Notes under the pieces: generated by a model
What the model was told of the DNA's origin: nothing
Databases searched by the model: none
Seen by the model: only the letters and a program-made list of their open reading frames with translations
In this document: positions 50,791-62,900 of the stretch, piece after piece
How the letters are laid out: each line of letters starts with the position of its first letter
Numbering within the stretch: the stretch's first letter is position 1
Translations under genes and position numbers: made by a program
Source: Ptiloglossa arizonensis
Taxonomy: Eukaryota > Arthropoda > Insecta > Hymenoptera > Colletidae
Assembly (NCBI RefSeq): GCF_051014685.1
Contig: NW_027478458.1
Span: forward strand, 1,385,411 to 1,449,410
Direction: 5' to 3'
DNA: 64,000 bases

Positions 50791-53093
50791 CCCTAGGCCA
50801 TTCCAGTTGTTGGTTTCGAGTATCAGACCAGCGAAAATTTTGATGGTTTCTCAAGCATTCCTTAACATCAAACTCCCATATCTCGCGAACGCATAGACGA
50901 ACTCGTGAAATTCCTGTTGTATCTGGAAGTAGAAACTCGCCCGATTACATTGGTATGTGTCTTTTTCCCCTAGACACTTGTAGTTATTGGTTTCGAGTAT
51001 CAGACTTGCGAAAATTTTGATGGTTTCTCAAACATTCCTTAACTTCAAACTCCCATATCTCGCGAACGGATTGACGAACTCGAGAAATTCCTGTTGCATC
51101 TGAAAGTAGAAACTCGCCCGATTACAACGGTATGTGTATTTTTCCCCTAGGCCGTTGTAGTTATTGGTTTCGAGTATCAGACTTGCGAAAATTTTGATTG
51201 TTTCTCCACCACTCCTTAACTTCAAACCCCCATTTCTCGCGAACGGATTGACGAACTCGAGAAATTCCTGTTGTATGTGAAAGTAGAAACTCGCCCAATT
51301 ACAATGGTGTGTGTACTTTTCCCCTAGGCCATTCCAGTTATTGGTTTCGAGTATCAGACTTGCGAAAATTTTGATGGTTTCTCAACCATTCCTTAACTTC
51401 ACACTCCCATATCTCGCGAACGGATTGCCGAACTCGAGAATTTCCTATTGCATCAGAAAGCAGAAGCTCGCCCGATTACAACGGTATGTGTATTTTTGCC
51501 GTAGGCCATAGTGGTTATAGGTTTCGAGTATCAGACTTGCGAAAATTGTGATGGTTTCTAAACCATTCCTCAACTTCAAACTCCCATATCTCGCGAACGG
51601 AATGACGAACTCGAGAAATTCCTGTTGCATCTGAAAGTAGAAACTCGCCCGATTACAACGGTATGTGTATTTTTCCCCTAGGCCGTTGTAGTTATTGGTT
51701 TCGAGTATCAGACTTGCGAAAATTTTGATGGTTTCTCAACCATTCCTTAACTTCAAACTCCCATATCTCGCGAACGGATGGACGAACTCGAGTAATTCCT
51801 GTTGCATGTGGAAGTAGAAACTCGCCCGATTACAACGGTAATTGTATTTTTCCCCTAGGCCTTTGTAGTTATTGGTTTCGAGTAACAGACTTGCGAAAAT
51901 TTTGATGGTTTCTCAACCATTCCTTAACTTCAAACTCCCATATCTCGCGAACGGATGGACGAACTCGAGAAATTCCTGTTGCATGTGGAAGTAGAAACTC
52001 GTCCGATTACAACGGTAGGTTTATTTTTCCCCTAGGCCTTTGTAGTTATTGGTTTCGAGTAACAGACTTGCGAAAATTTTGATGGTTTCTCAACCGCTCC
52101 TTAGCTTCAAACTCCCATATCTCGCGAACGGATTGACGAACTCGAGAAATTCCTGTCGCATCTGAAAGTAGAAACTCGCCCGATTACAATGGTGTGTGTG
52201 TACTTTTCCCCTAGGCCATTCCAGTTATTGATTTCGAGTTTGAGACTTGCGAAAATTTTGATGGTTTCTCAACCATTCCTTAACTTCACACTCCCATATC
52301 TCGCGAACCGATTGACGAACTCGAGAAATTCCTGTTGCATCTGAAAGTAAGAACTCGCCCGATTACAACGGTATGTGTATTCTTCCCCTAGGCCATTGTA
52401 GTTATTGGTTTCGAGTATCAGGCTTGCGAAAATTTTGATGGTTTCTCAACCATTCCTTAACTTCAAACGCCCATTTTTCGCGAACGGATTGACGAACTCG
52501 AGAAATTCCTGTTGTATCTGAAAGTAGAAACTGGCCCGATTACATTGGTGTGTGTACTTTTCCCCTAGGCCATTCCAGTTATTGGTTTCGAGTATCAGAC
52601 TTGCGAAAATTTTGATGGTTTCTCAACCATTCCTTAACTTCACACTCCCATATCTCGCGAACCGATTGACGAACTCGAGAAATTCCTGTTGCATCTGAAA
52701 GTAAGAAGTCGCCCGATTACAACGGTATGTGTATTTTTCCCCTAGGCCATTGTAGTTATTGGTTTCGAGTATCAGGCTTGCGAAAATTTTGATGGTTTCT
52801 CAACCATTCCTTAACTTCAAACGCCCATTTTTCGCGAACGGATTGACGAACTCGAGAAATTCCTGTTGTATCTGAAAGTAGAAACTCGCCCGATTACAAT
52901 GGTGTGTGTACTTTTCCCCTAGGCCATTCCAGTTATTGGTTTCGAGTATCAGACTTGCGAAAATTTTGATGGTTTCTCAACCATTCCTTAACTTCACACT
53001 CCCATATCTCGCGAACGGATTGCCGAACTCGAGAATTTCCTATGGCATCAGAAAGCAGAATCTCGTACGATTACAATGGTGTGTGTACTTTTC
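50791..53093. repeat. Module beta, copy 3 (13 monomers)
   Basis: The 2,303 bp match copies 1 and 2 (shift 16,642 bp from copy 2). Its palindrome monomer is hybrid: TTTCTAAACC and GGAATGACG are followed by a normal CTCGAGAAATTCC tail. It has a GT expansion at 52192-52201, which accounts for the two extra bases, and a single copy of the 19-bp segment. Confidence 0.87.
52192..52201. repeat. GT dinucleotide expansion
   Basis: The usual GGTGTGTGTAC is extended by one GT here to five GT units. Beta copies 1 and 2 lack the extra unit. Confidence 0.9.
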
Positions 53094-54332
53094 CCCTAGG
53101 CCTTTGTAGTTAGTGGTTTCGAGTATCACACATGCGGAAATTTTGATGGTCTCTCAACCATTCCTTAACTTCAAACCCCCATATCTCGCGAACGGATTGC
53201 CGAACTCGAGAATTTCCTATGGCATCAGAAAGCAGAAGCTCGCACGATTACAATGGTGTGTGTACTTTTCCCATAGGCCATTCCAGTTATTGGTTTCGAG
53301 TATCAGACCAGCGAAAATTTTGATGGTTTCTCTACCATTCCTTAACTTCAAACCCCCATATCTCGCGAACGGATTGCCGAACTCGAGAATTTCCTATTGC
53401 GTCTGAAAGCAGAAACTCGCCCGATTACAACGGTATGTGTATTTTTCCCCTAGGCCATAGTAGTTATTGGTTTCGTGTATCAGACTTGCGAAAATTGTGA
53501 TGGTTTCTCAACCATTCCTTAACTTCAAACTCCCATATCTAGCGAACGGATTGACGAACTCGAGAAATTCCTGTTGCATCTGAAAGTAGAAACTCGCCCG
53601 ATTACAAAGATATGTGTGTTTTCCCCCTAGGCCTTTGTAGTTATTGTTTTCGAGTATCAGACTTGCGAAAATTTTGATGGTTTCTCAACCATTCCTTAAC
53701 TTCAAACTCCCATATCTCGCGAACGGATGGACGAACTCGAGAAATTCCTGTTGCATGTGGAAGTAGAAACTCGCCCGATTACAACGGTATGTGTATTTTT
53801 CCCCTAGGCCTTTGTAGTTATTGGTTTCGAGTAACAGACTTGCGGAAATTTTGATGGTTTCTCAACCATTCCTTAACTTCAAACCCCCATATCTCGCGAA
53901 CGGATTGACGAACTCGTGAAATTCCTGTTGTATCTGGAAGTAGAAACTCGCCCGATTACATTGGTATGTGTCTTTTTCCCCTAGACATTTGTAGTTATTG
54001 GTTTCGAGTATCAGACTTCCGAAAATTTTGATGGTTTCTCAACCATTCCTTAACTTCACACTCCCATATCTCGCGAACGGATTGCCGAACTCGAGAATTT
54101 CCTATTGCATCAGAAAGCAGAAGCTCGCCCGATTACAACGGTATGTGTATTTTTGCCGTAGGCCATAGTCGTTATATGTTTCGAGTATCAGACTTGCGAA
54201 AATTGTGATGGTTTCTAAACCATTCCTTAACTTCAAACTCCCATATCTCGCGAACGGAATGACGAACTCGAAAAATTTCTGTTGCACCTGAAAGCAGAAA
54301 CTCGCCCGATTACAACGGTGTGTGTACTTTTC
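53094..54332. repeat. Seven mixed monomers after beta copy 3
   Basis: GTTAGTGG, GACCAGCG/CTACCATTCC, an S-like TCTAGCG monomer with TTTCGTGTAT, GGATGGACG, GTAACAG with a TCGTGAAATTCC tail, TAGACATTTG with ATTGCCG/GCATCAG, and a CCATAGTCG palindrome monomer follow one another. No unit repeats internally. Confidence 0.73.
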
Positions 54333-55092
54333 CCCTAGGCCGTTGTAGTTATTGGTTTCGAGTATCAGACTTGCGAAAATTTTGATGGTTTCTCAACCAT
54401 TCCTTAACTTCAAACTCCCATATCTCGCGAACGGATGGACGAACTCGAGTAATTCCTGTTGCATGTGGAAGTAGAAACTCGCCCGATTACAACGGTAATT
54501 GTATTTTTCCCCTAGGCCTTTGTAGTTATTGGTTTCGAGTAACAGACTTGCGAAAATTTTGATGGTTTCTCAACCATTCCTTAACTTCAAACTCCCATAT
54601 CTCGCGAACGGATGGACGAACTCGAGAAATTCCTGTTGCATGTGGAAGTAGAAACTCGCCCGATTACAACGGTATGTGTATTTTTCCCCTAGGCCTTTGT
54701 AGTTATTGGTTTCGAGTAACAGACTTGCGAAAATTTTGATGGTTTCTCAACCGCTCCTTAGCTTCAAACTCCCATATCTCGCGAACGGATTGACGAACTC
54801 GAGAAATTCCTGTCGCATCTGAAAGTAGAAACTCGCCCGATTACAATGGTGTGTGTACTTTTCCCCTAGGCCATTCCAGTTATTGATTTCGAGTTTGAGA
54901 CTTGCGAAAATTTTGATGGTTTCTCAACCATTCCTTAACTTCACACTCCCATATCTCGCGAACCGATTGACGAACTCGAGAAATTCCTGTTGCATCTGAA
55001 AGTAAGAACTCGCCCGATTACAACGGTATGTGTATTTTTCCCCTAGGCCATTGTAGTTATTGGTTTCGAGTATCAGACTTGCGAAAATTTTG

Positions 55093-55108
55093 ATGGTTTC
55101 TCAACCAT
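55093..55108. other. Short inverted repeat (6-bp stem, 4-nt loop), exemplar
   Basis: ATGGTT and AACCAT are separated by TCTC, so either strand could form a small hairpin or cruciform. The element sits just after the AAAATTTT palindrome in nearly all monomers. In monomers beginning with CCGTAGTGG or CCATAGTGG the centre becomes CTAA or CCAA, lengthening the arms to 7 bp around 2 bases (for example 11899-11914). G-type monomers destroy it. Dyad symmetry is a reported property of several centromeric satellites; function here is inference. Confidence 0.6.
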
Positions 55109-55123
55109 TCCTTAACTTCAAAC

Positions 55124-55140
55124 TCCCATATCTCGCGAAC
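55124..55140 (-). other. CENP-B-box-like 17-bp motif (8 of 9 core bases), exemplar
   Basis: Read on the minus strand this site is GTTCGCGAGATATGGGA. The CENP-B box core is nTTCGnnnnAnnCGGGn. The site matches TTCG, the central A and GGG, and differs only at the first C of CGGG (T here). Most monomers carry the same site. Variant monomers with TCTAGCG, CATTTCTCG or CATTTTTCG change only bases that are free in the core. P and G types lose part of it. No exact core was seen. CENP-B binding is inference: a pogo-derived protein with slightly different specificity would be needed, and a chance match is possible. Confidence 0.4.
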
Positions 55141-57165
55141 GGATGGACGAACTCGAGAAATTCCTGTTGCATGTGGAAGTAGAAACTCGCCCGATTACAA
55201 CGGTATGTGTATTTTTCCCCTAGGCCTTTGTAGTTATTGGTTTCGAGTAACAGACTTGCGAAAATTTTGATGGTTTCTCAACCGCTCCTTAGCTTCAAAC
55301 TCCCATATCTCGCGAACGGATTGACGAACTCGAGAAATTCCTGTCGCATCTGAAAGTAGAAACTCGCCCGATTACAATGGTGTGTGTACTTTTCCCCTAG
55401 GCCATTCCAGTTATTGATTTCGAGTTTGAGACTTGCGAGAATTTGGATGGTTTCTCAACCATTCCTTAACTTCACACTCCCATATCTCGCGAACCGATTG
55501 ACGAACTCGAGAAATTCCTGTTGCATCTGAAAGTAAGAACTCGCCCGATTACAACGGTATGTGTATTTTTCCCCTAGGCCATTGTAGTTATTGGTTTCGA
55601 GTATCAGGCTTGCGAAAATTTTGATGGTTTATCAACCATTCCTTAACTTCAAACGCCCATTTTTCGCGAACGGATTGACGAACTCGAGAAATTCCTGTTG
55701 TATCTGAAAGTAGAAACTCGCCCGATTACAATGGTGTGTGTACTTTTCCCCTAGGCCATTCCAGTTATTGGTTTCGAGTATCAGACTTGCGAAAATTTTG
55801 ATGGTTTCTCAACCATTCCTTAACTTCACACTCCCATATCTCGCGAACGGATTGCCGAACTCGAGAATTTCCTATGGCATCAGAAAGCAGAAGCTCGCAC
55901 GATTACAATGGTGTGTGTACTTTTTCCCTAGGCCATTCCAGTTATTGGTTTCGAGTATCAGACCAGCGAAAATTTTGATGGTTTCTCAACCATTCCTTAA
56001 TTTCAAATTCCCATATCTCGCGAACGGATTGACGAACTCGAGAAATTCCTGCTGCATCTGAATGTAGAAACTCGCCCGATTACAATGGTGTGTGTACTTT
56101 TACCCTAGGCCTTTGTAGTTAGTGGTTTCGAGTATCACACATGCGGAAATTTTGATGGTCTCTCAACCATTCCTTAACTTCAAACCCCCATATCTCGCGA
56201 ACGGATTGCCGAACTCGAGAATTTCCTATGGCATCGGAAAGCAGAAGCTCGCACGATTACAATGGTGTGTGTACTTTTCCCCTAGGCCATTCCAGTTATT
56301 GGTTTCGAGTATCAGACCAACGAAAATTTTGATGGTTTCTCTACCATTCCTTAACTTCAAATTCCCATATCTCGCGAACGGATTGACCAAATCGAGAAAT
56401 TCCTGCTGCATGTGGAAGTAGAAACTCGCCCGATTACAACGGTATGTGTATTTTTCCCCTAGGCCTTTGTAGTTATTGGTTTCGAGTACCAGACATGCGG
56501 AAATTTTGATGGTCTCTCAACCATTCCTTAACTTCAAACCCCCATATCTCGCGAACGGATTGACGAACTCGAGAATTTCCTATTGCATCTGAAAACAGAA
56601 TCTCGGCCGATTACAACGGTTGTGTGTACTTTTCCCCTAGGCCATTCCAGTTATTGGTTTCGAGTATCAGACTTGCAAAAATTTTGATGGTTTCTCAACC
56701 ATTCCTTAACTTCACACTCCCATATCTCGCGAACGGATTGCCGAACTCGAGAATTTCCTATTGCATCAGAAAGCAGAAGCTCGCCCGATTACGACGGTAT
56801 GTGTATTTTTGCCCTAGGCCATATTGGTTATTGGTTTCGAGTATCATACCAGCGAAAATTTTGATGGTTTCTCAAGCATTCCTTAACATCAAACTCCCAT
56901 ATCTCGCGAACGCATTGACGAACTCGTGAAATTCCTGTTGTATCTGGAAGTAGAAACTCGCCCGATTACGATGGTATGTGTCTTTTTCCCCTAGACATTT
57001 GTAGTTATTGGTTTCGAGTATCAGACTTGCGAAAATTTTGATGGTTTCTCAAACATTCCTCAACTTCAAACTCCCATATCTCGCGAACGGATCGACGAAC
57101 TCGAGAAATTCCTGTTGCATCTGAAAGTAGAAACTCGCCCGATTACAACGGTATGTGTATTTTTC

Positions 57166-59998
57166 CCCTAGGCCGTTGTAGTTATTGGTTTCGAGTATCA
57201 GACTTGCGAAAATTTTGATGGTTTCTCAACCGCTCCTTAGCTTCAAACTCCCATATCTCGCGAACGGATGGACGAACTCGAGTAATTCCTGTTGCATGTG
57301 GAAGTAGAAACTCGCCCGATTACAACGGTAATTGTATTTTTCCCCTAGGCCTTTGTAGTTATTGGTTTCGAGTAACAGACTTGCGAAAATTTTGATGGTT
57401 TCTCAACCATTCCTTAACTTCAAACTCCCATATCTCGCGAACGGATGGACGAACTCGAGAAATTCCTGTTGCATGTGGAAGTAGAAACTCGCCCGATTAC
57501 AACGGTATGTGTATTTTTCCCCTAGGCCTTTGTAGTTATTGGTTTCGAGTAACAGACTTGCGAAAATTTTGATGGTTTCTCAACCGCTCCTTAGCTTCAA
57601 ACTCCCATATCTCGCGAACGGATTGACGAACTCGAGAAATTCCTGTCGCATCTGAAAGTAGAAACTCGCCCGATTACAATGGTGTGTGTACTTTTCCCCT
57701 AGGCCATTCCAGTTATTGATTTCGAGTTTGAGACTTGCGAAAATTTTGATGGTTTCTCAACCATTCCTTAACTTCACACTCCCATATCTCGCGAACCGAT
57801 TGACGAACTCGAGAAATTCCTGTTGCATCTGAAAGTAAGAACTCGCCCGATTACAACGGTATGTGTATTTTTCCCCTAGGCCATTGTAGTTATTGGTTTC
57901 GAGTATCAGACTTGCGAAAATTTTGATGGTTTCTCAACCATTCCTTAACTTCAAACTCCCATATCTCGCGAACGGATGGACGAACTCGAGAAATTCCTGT
58001 TGCATGTGGAAGTAGAAACTCGCCCGATTACAACGGTATGTGTATTTTTCCCCTAGGCCTTTGTAGTTATTGGTTTCGAGTAACAGACTTGCGAAAATTT
58101 TGATGGTTTCTCAACCGCTCCTTAGCTTCAAACTCCCATATCTCGCGAACGGATTGACGAACTCGAGAAATTCCTGTCGCATCTGAAAGTAGAAACTCGC
58201 CCGATTACAATGGTGTGTGTACTTTTCCCCTAGGCCATTCCAGTTATTGATTTCGAGTTTGAGACTTGCGAGAATTTGGATGGTTTCTCAACCATTCCTT
58301 AACTTCACACTCCCATATCTCGCGAACCGATTGACGAACTCGAGAAATTCCTGTTGCATCTGAAAGTAAGAACTCGCCCGATTACAACGGTATGTGTATT
58401 TTTCCCCTAGGCCATTGTAGTTATTGGTTTCGAGTATCAGGCTTGCGAAAATTTTGATGGTTTATCAACCATTCCTTAACTTCAAACGCCCATTTTTCGC
58501 GAACGGATTGACGAACTCGAGAAATTCCTGTTGTATCTGAAAGTAGAAACTCGCCCGATTACAATGGTGTGTGTACTTTTCCCCTAGGCCATTCCAGTTA
58601 TTGGTTTCGAGTATCAGACTTGCGAAAATTTTGATGGTTTCTCAACCATTCCTTAACTTCACACTCCCATATCTCGCGAACGGATTGCCGAACTCGAGAA
58701 TTTCCTATGGCATCAGAAAGCAGAAGCTCGCACGATTACAATGGTGTGTGTACTTTTTCCCTAGGCCATTCCAGTTATTGGTTTCGAGTATCAGACCAGC
58801 GAAAATTTTGATGGTTTCTCAACCATTCCTTAATTTCAAATTCCCATATCTCGCGAACGGATTGACGAACTCGAGAAATTCCTGCTGCATCTGAATGTAG
58901 AAACTCGCCCGATTACAATGGTGTGTGTACTTTTACCCTAGGCCTTTGTAGTTAGTGGTTTCGAGTATCACACATGCGGAAATTTTGATGGTCTCTCAAC
59001 CATTCCTTAACTTCAAACCCCCATATCTCGCGAACGGATTGCCGAACTCGAGAATTTCCTATGGCATCGGAAAGCAGAAGCTCGCACGATTACAATGGTG
59101 TGTGTACTTTTCCCCTAGGCCATTCCAGTTATTGGTTTCGAGTATCAGACCAACGAAAATTTTGATGGTTTCTCTACCATTCCTTAACTTCAAATTCCCA
59201 TATCTCGCGAACGGATTGACCAAATCGAGAAATTCCTGCTGCATGTGGAAGTAGAAACTCGCCCGATTACAACGGTATGTGTATTTTTCCCCTAGGCCTT
59301 TGTAGTTATTGGTTTCGAGTACCAGACATGCGGAAATTTTGATGGTCTCTCAACCATTCCTTAACTTCAAACCCCCATATCTCGCGAACGGATTGACGAA
59401 CTCGAGAATTTCCTATTGCATCTGAAAACAGAATCTCGGCCGATTACAACGGTTGTGTGTACTTTTCCCCTAGGCCATTCCAGTTATTGGTTTCGAGTAT
59501 CAGACTTGCAAAAATTTTGATGGTTTCTCAACCATTCCTTAACTTCACACTCCCATATCTCGCGAACGGATTGCCGAACTCGAGAATTTCCTATTGCATC
59601 AGAAAGCAGAAGCTCGCCCGATTACGACGGTATGTGTATTTTTGCCCTAGGCCATATTGGTTATTGGTTTCGTGTATCATACCAGCGAAAATTTTGATGG
59701 TTTCTCAAGCATTCCTTAACATCAAACTCCCATATCTCGCGAACGCATTGACGAACTCGTGAAATTCCTGTTGTATCTGGAAGTAGAAACTCGCCCGATT
59801 ACGATGGTATGTGTCTTTTTCCCCTAGACATTTGTAGTTATTGGTTTCGAGTATCAGACTTGCGAAAATTTTGATGGTTTCTCAAACATTCCTCAACTTC
59901 AAACTCCCATATCTCGCGAACGGATCGACGAACTCGAGAAATTCCTGTTGCATCTGAAAGTAGAAACTCGCCCGATTACAACGGTATGTGTATTTTTC
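57166..59998. repeat. 16-monomer HOR, recent duplicate, unit 2
   Basis: The unit has the same 2,833 bp and landmarks as unit 1. In the stretches I compared I found four substitutions: three in the first 70 bases (CCGCTCCTTAGC here, CCATTCCTTAAC there) and TTTCGTG near 59670 against TTTCGAG. The three clustered changes look like a conversion patch or the exchange junction. Confidence 0.92.
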
Positions 59999-62900
59999 CC
60001 CTAGGCCGTTGTAGTTATTGGTTTCGAGTATCAGACTTGCGAAAATTTTGATGGTTTCTCCACCATTCCTTAACTTCAAACCCCCATTTCTCGCGAACGG
60101 ATTGACGAACTCGAGAAATTCCTGTTGTATGTGAAAGTAGAAACTCGCCCAATTACAATGGTGTGTGTACTTTTCCCCTAGGCCATGCCAGTTATTGGTT
60201 TCGAGTATCAGACTTGCGAAAATTTTGATGGTTTCTCAACCATTCCTTAACTTCACACTCCCATATCTCGCGAACGGATTGCCGAACTCGAGAATTTCCT
60301 ATTGCATCAGAAAGCAGAAGCTCGCCCGATTACAATGGTATGTGTATTTTTGCCCTAGGCCATAGTGGTTATAGGTTTCGAGTATCAAACTTGCGAAAAT
60401 TGTGATGGTTTCTAAACCATTCCTTAACTTCAAACTCCCATATCACGCGAACGGAATGACGAACTCGAAAAATTTCTGTTGCACCTGAAAGCAGAAACTC
60501 GCCCGATTACAACGGTGTATGTACTTTTCCCCTAGGCCATTCCAGTTGTTGGTTTCGAGTATCAGACCAACAAAAATTTTGATGGTTCCTCAAGAATTCC
60601 TTCACTTCAAACTTCCATATCTCGCGATCGCATTGACGCACTCGAGAGTTTCCTATTGGGTCTGAAAGCAGAAACTCGCCCGATTACAACGGTATGTGTA
60701 TTTTTGCCCTAGGCCATAGTAGTTATTGGATTCGTGTATCAGGCTTGCAAAAATTTTGATGGTTCCTCAAGAATTCCTTCACTTCAAACCTCCTTATCTC
60801 GCGATTGCATTGACGCACTCGAGAATTTCCTATTGCGTCTGAAAGCAGAAACTCGCCCGATTACAACGGTATGTGTATTTTTCCCCTAGGCCGTAGTAGT
60901 TATTGATTTCGAGTATCAGACTTGCGAAAATTTTGATCGTTTCTCAACCGTTCCTTAGCTTCAAACTCCCATATCTCGCGAACGGATTGACGAACTCGAG
61001 AAATTCCTGTTGCATCTGAAAGTAGAAACTCGCCCGATTACAATGGCGTGTGTACTTTTCCCCTAGGCCATTCCAGTTATTGATTTCGAGTATGAGACTT
61101 GCGAAAATTTTGATGGTTTCTCAACCATTCCTTAATTTCAAATTCTCATATCTCGCGAACGGATTGACGAACTCGAGAAATTCCTTTTGCATCTGAAAGT
61201 AGAAACTCGCCCGATTACAATGGTGTGTGTACTTTTCCCCTAGGCCTTTGTAGTTAGTGGTTTCGAGTATCAGACATGCGGAAATTTTGATGGTCTCTCA
61301 ACCATTCCTTAACTTCAAACCCCCATATCTCGCGAACGGATTGCCGAAATCGAGAATTTCCTATGGCATCAGAAAGCAGAAGCTCGCACGATTACAATGG
61401 TGTGTGTACTTTTCCCCTAGGCCATTCCAGTTATTGGTTTCGAGTATCAGACTTGCGAAAATTTTGATGGTTTCTCAACCATTCCTTAACTTCAAACTCC
61501 CATATCTCGCGAACGGATTGCCGAACTCGAGAATTTCCTATTGCATCAGAAAGCAGAAACTCGCCCGATTACAAAGATATGTGTGTTTTCCCCCTAGGCC
61601 TTTGTAGTTATTGGTTTCGAGTATCAGACTTGCGAAAATTGTGATGGTTTCTCAACCATTCCTTAACATCAAACACCCAAATCTAGCGAACGGATTGACG
61701 AACTCGAGAAATTCCTGTTGCATCTGAAAGTAGAAACTCGCCCGATTACAATGGCGTGTGTACTTTTCCCCTAGGCCATTCCAGTTATTGATTTCGAGTA
61801 TGAGACTTGCGAAAATTTTGATGGTTTCTCAACCATTCCTTAATTTCAAATTCTCATATCTCGCGAACGGATTGACGAACTCGAGAAATTCCTTTTGCAT
61901 CTGAAAGTAGAAACTCGCCCGATTACAATGGTGTGTGTACTTTTCCCCTAGGCCTTTGTAGTTAGTGGTTTCGAGTATCAGACATGCGGAAATTTTGATG
62001 GTCTCTCAACCATTCCTTAACTTCAAACCCCCATATCTCGCGAACGGATTGACGAACTCGAGAATTTCCTATTGCATCTGAAAACAGAATCTCGGCCTAT
62101 TACAACGGTTGTGTGTACTTTTCCCCTAGGCCATCCCAGTTGTTGGTTTCGAGTATCAGACCAGCGAAAATTTTGATGGTTTCTCAAACATTCATTAACT
62201 TCAAACTCCCCTATCTCGCGAACCGATTGACGAACTCGAGAAATTCCTGTTGCATCTGAAAGTAGAAACTCGCCCGATTACAACGGTATGTGTATTTTTC
62301 CCCTAGGCCATTGTAGTTATTGGTTTCGAGTATCAGACTTGCGAAAATTGTGATGGTTTCTAAACCATTCCTTAACTTCAAACTCCCATATCTCCCGAAC
62401 GGAATGACGAACTCGAAAAATTTCTGTTGCACCTGAAAGCAGAAATTCGCCCGATTACAACGGTGTGTGTACTTTTCCCCTAGGGCATTCCAGTTGTTGG
62501 TTTCGAGTATCAGACCAGCAAAAATTTTGATGGTTCCTCAAGAATTCCTTCACTTCAAACTTCCATATCTCGCGATCGCATTGACGCACTCGAGAATTTC
62601 CTATTGCGTCTGAAAGCAGAAACTCGCCCGATTGCAACGGTATGTGTATTTTTGCCCTAGGCCATAGTAGTTATGCGATTCGTGTATCAGGCTTGCGAAA
62701 ATTTTGATGGTTCCTCAAGAATTCCTTCACTTCAAACTTCCATATCTCGCGATCGCATTGACGCACTCGAGAATTTCCTATTGCGTCTGAAAGCAGAAAC
62801 GCGCCCGATTACAACGGTATGTGTATTTTTGCCCTAGGCCTTTGTAGTTATTGGTTTCGAGTACCAGACATGCGGAAATTTTGATGGTCTCTCAACCATT

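Larger units (their letters stand above)
55041..55217. repeat. Reference monomer close to the array consensus
   Basis: This 177-bp copy is a convenient reference. In order it shows CCTAGG (55042-55047), a TTTCGAG segment, AAAATTTT (55084-55091), an inverted repeat (55093-55108), the CENP-B-box-like site (55124-55140, minus strand), TCGCGA (55133-55138) and CTCGAG (55152-55157). The 3' third is a purine-rich GAAAGTAGAAACTCG-like stretch followed by a T-rich end. Compared with the commonest form it carries GGATGGACG instead of GGATTGACG and GCATGTGGAAG instead of GCATCTGAAAG. I see no convincing internal half-monomer repeat. Confidence 0.9.
54333..57165. repeat. 16-monomer HOR, recent duplicate, unit 1
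   Basis: This 2,833-bp unit is followed at once by a nearly identical copy. It contains GAGTAATTCC, GGATGGACG, CCGCTCC, GAGTTTGAG/AAGTAAGAAC monomers, with a three-monomer sub-repeat (54601 and 55132, 531 bp). It also has private marks such as GAGAATTTGG (about 55436) and GGTTTATCAACC (about 55625), shared only with unit 2. Confidence 0.92.

Noticed and set aside
55185..55210. A second CENP-B-like site on the minus strand (ACCG...A..CGGG)
   Set aside because: It matches only seven of nine core bases, which is expected by chance about once in every two to three monomers' worth of sequence.
55041..55217. The monomer as an ancient dimer of an ~88-bp unit
   Set aside because: Comparing the two halves gives only scattered short matches (for example TTGCGAAA against TTGCATCTGAAA), not better than expected by chance.
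61257..61607. 116-codon plus-strand frame and the many 60-107-codon relatives as a protein family
   Set aside because: All are the same monomer reading frame with the CATCAGAAAGCAG variant that removes stops. They recur with the repeat, not as independent genes, and show no start-site context.
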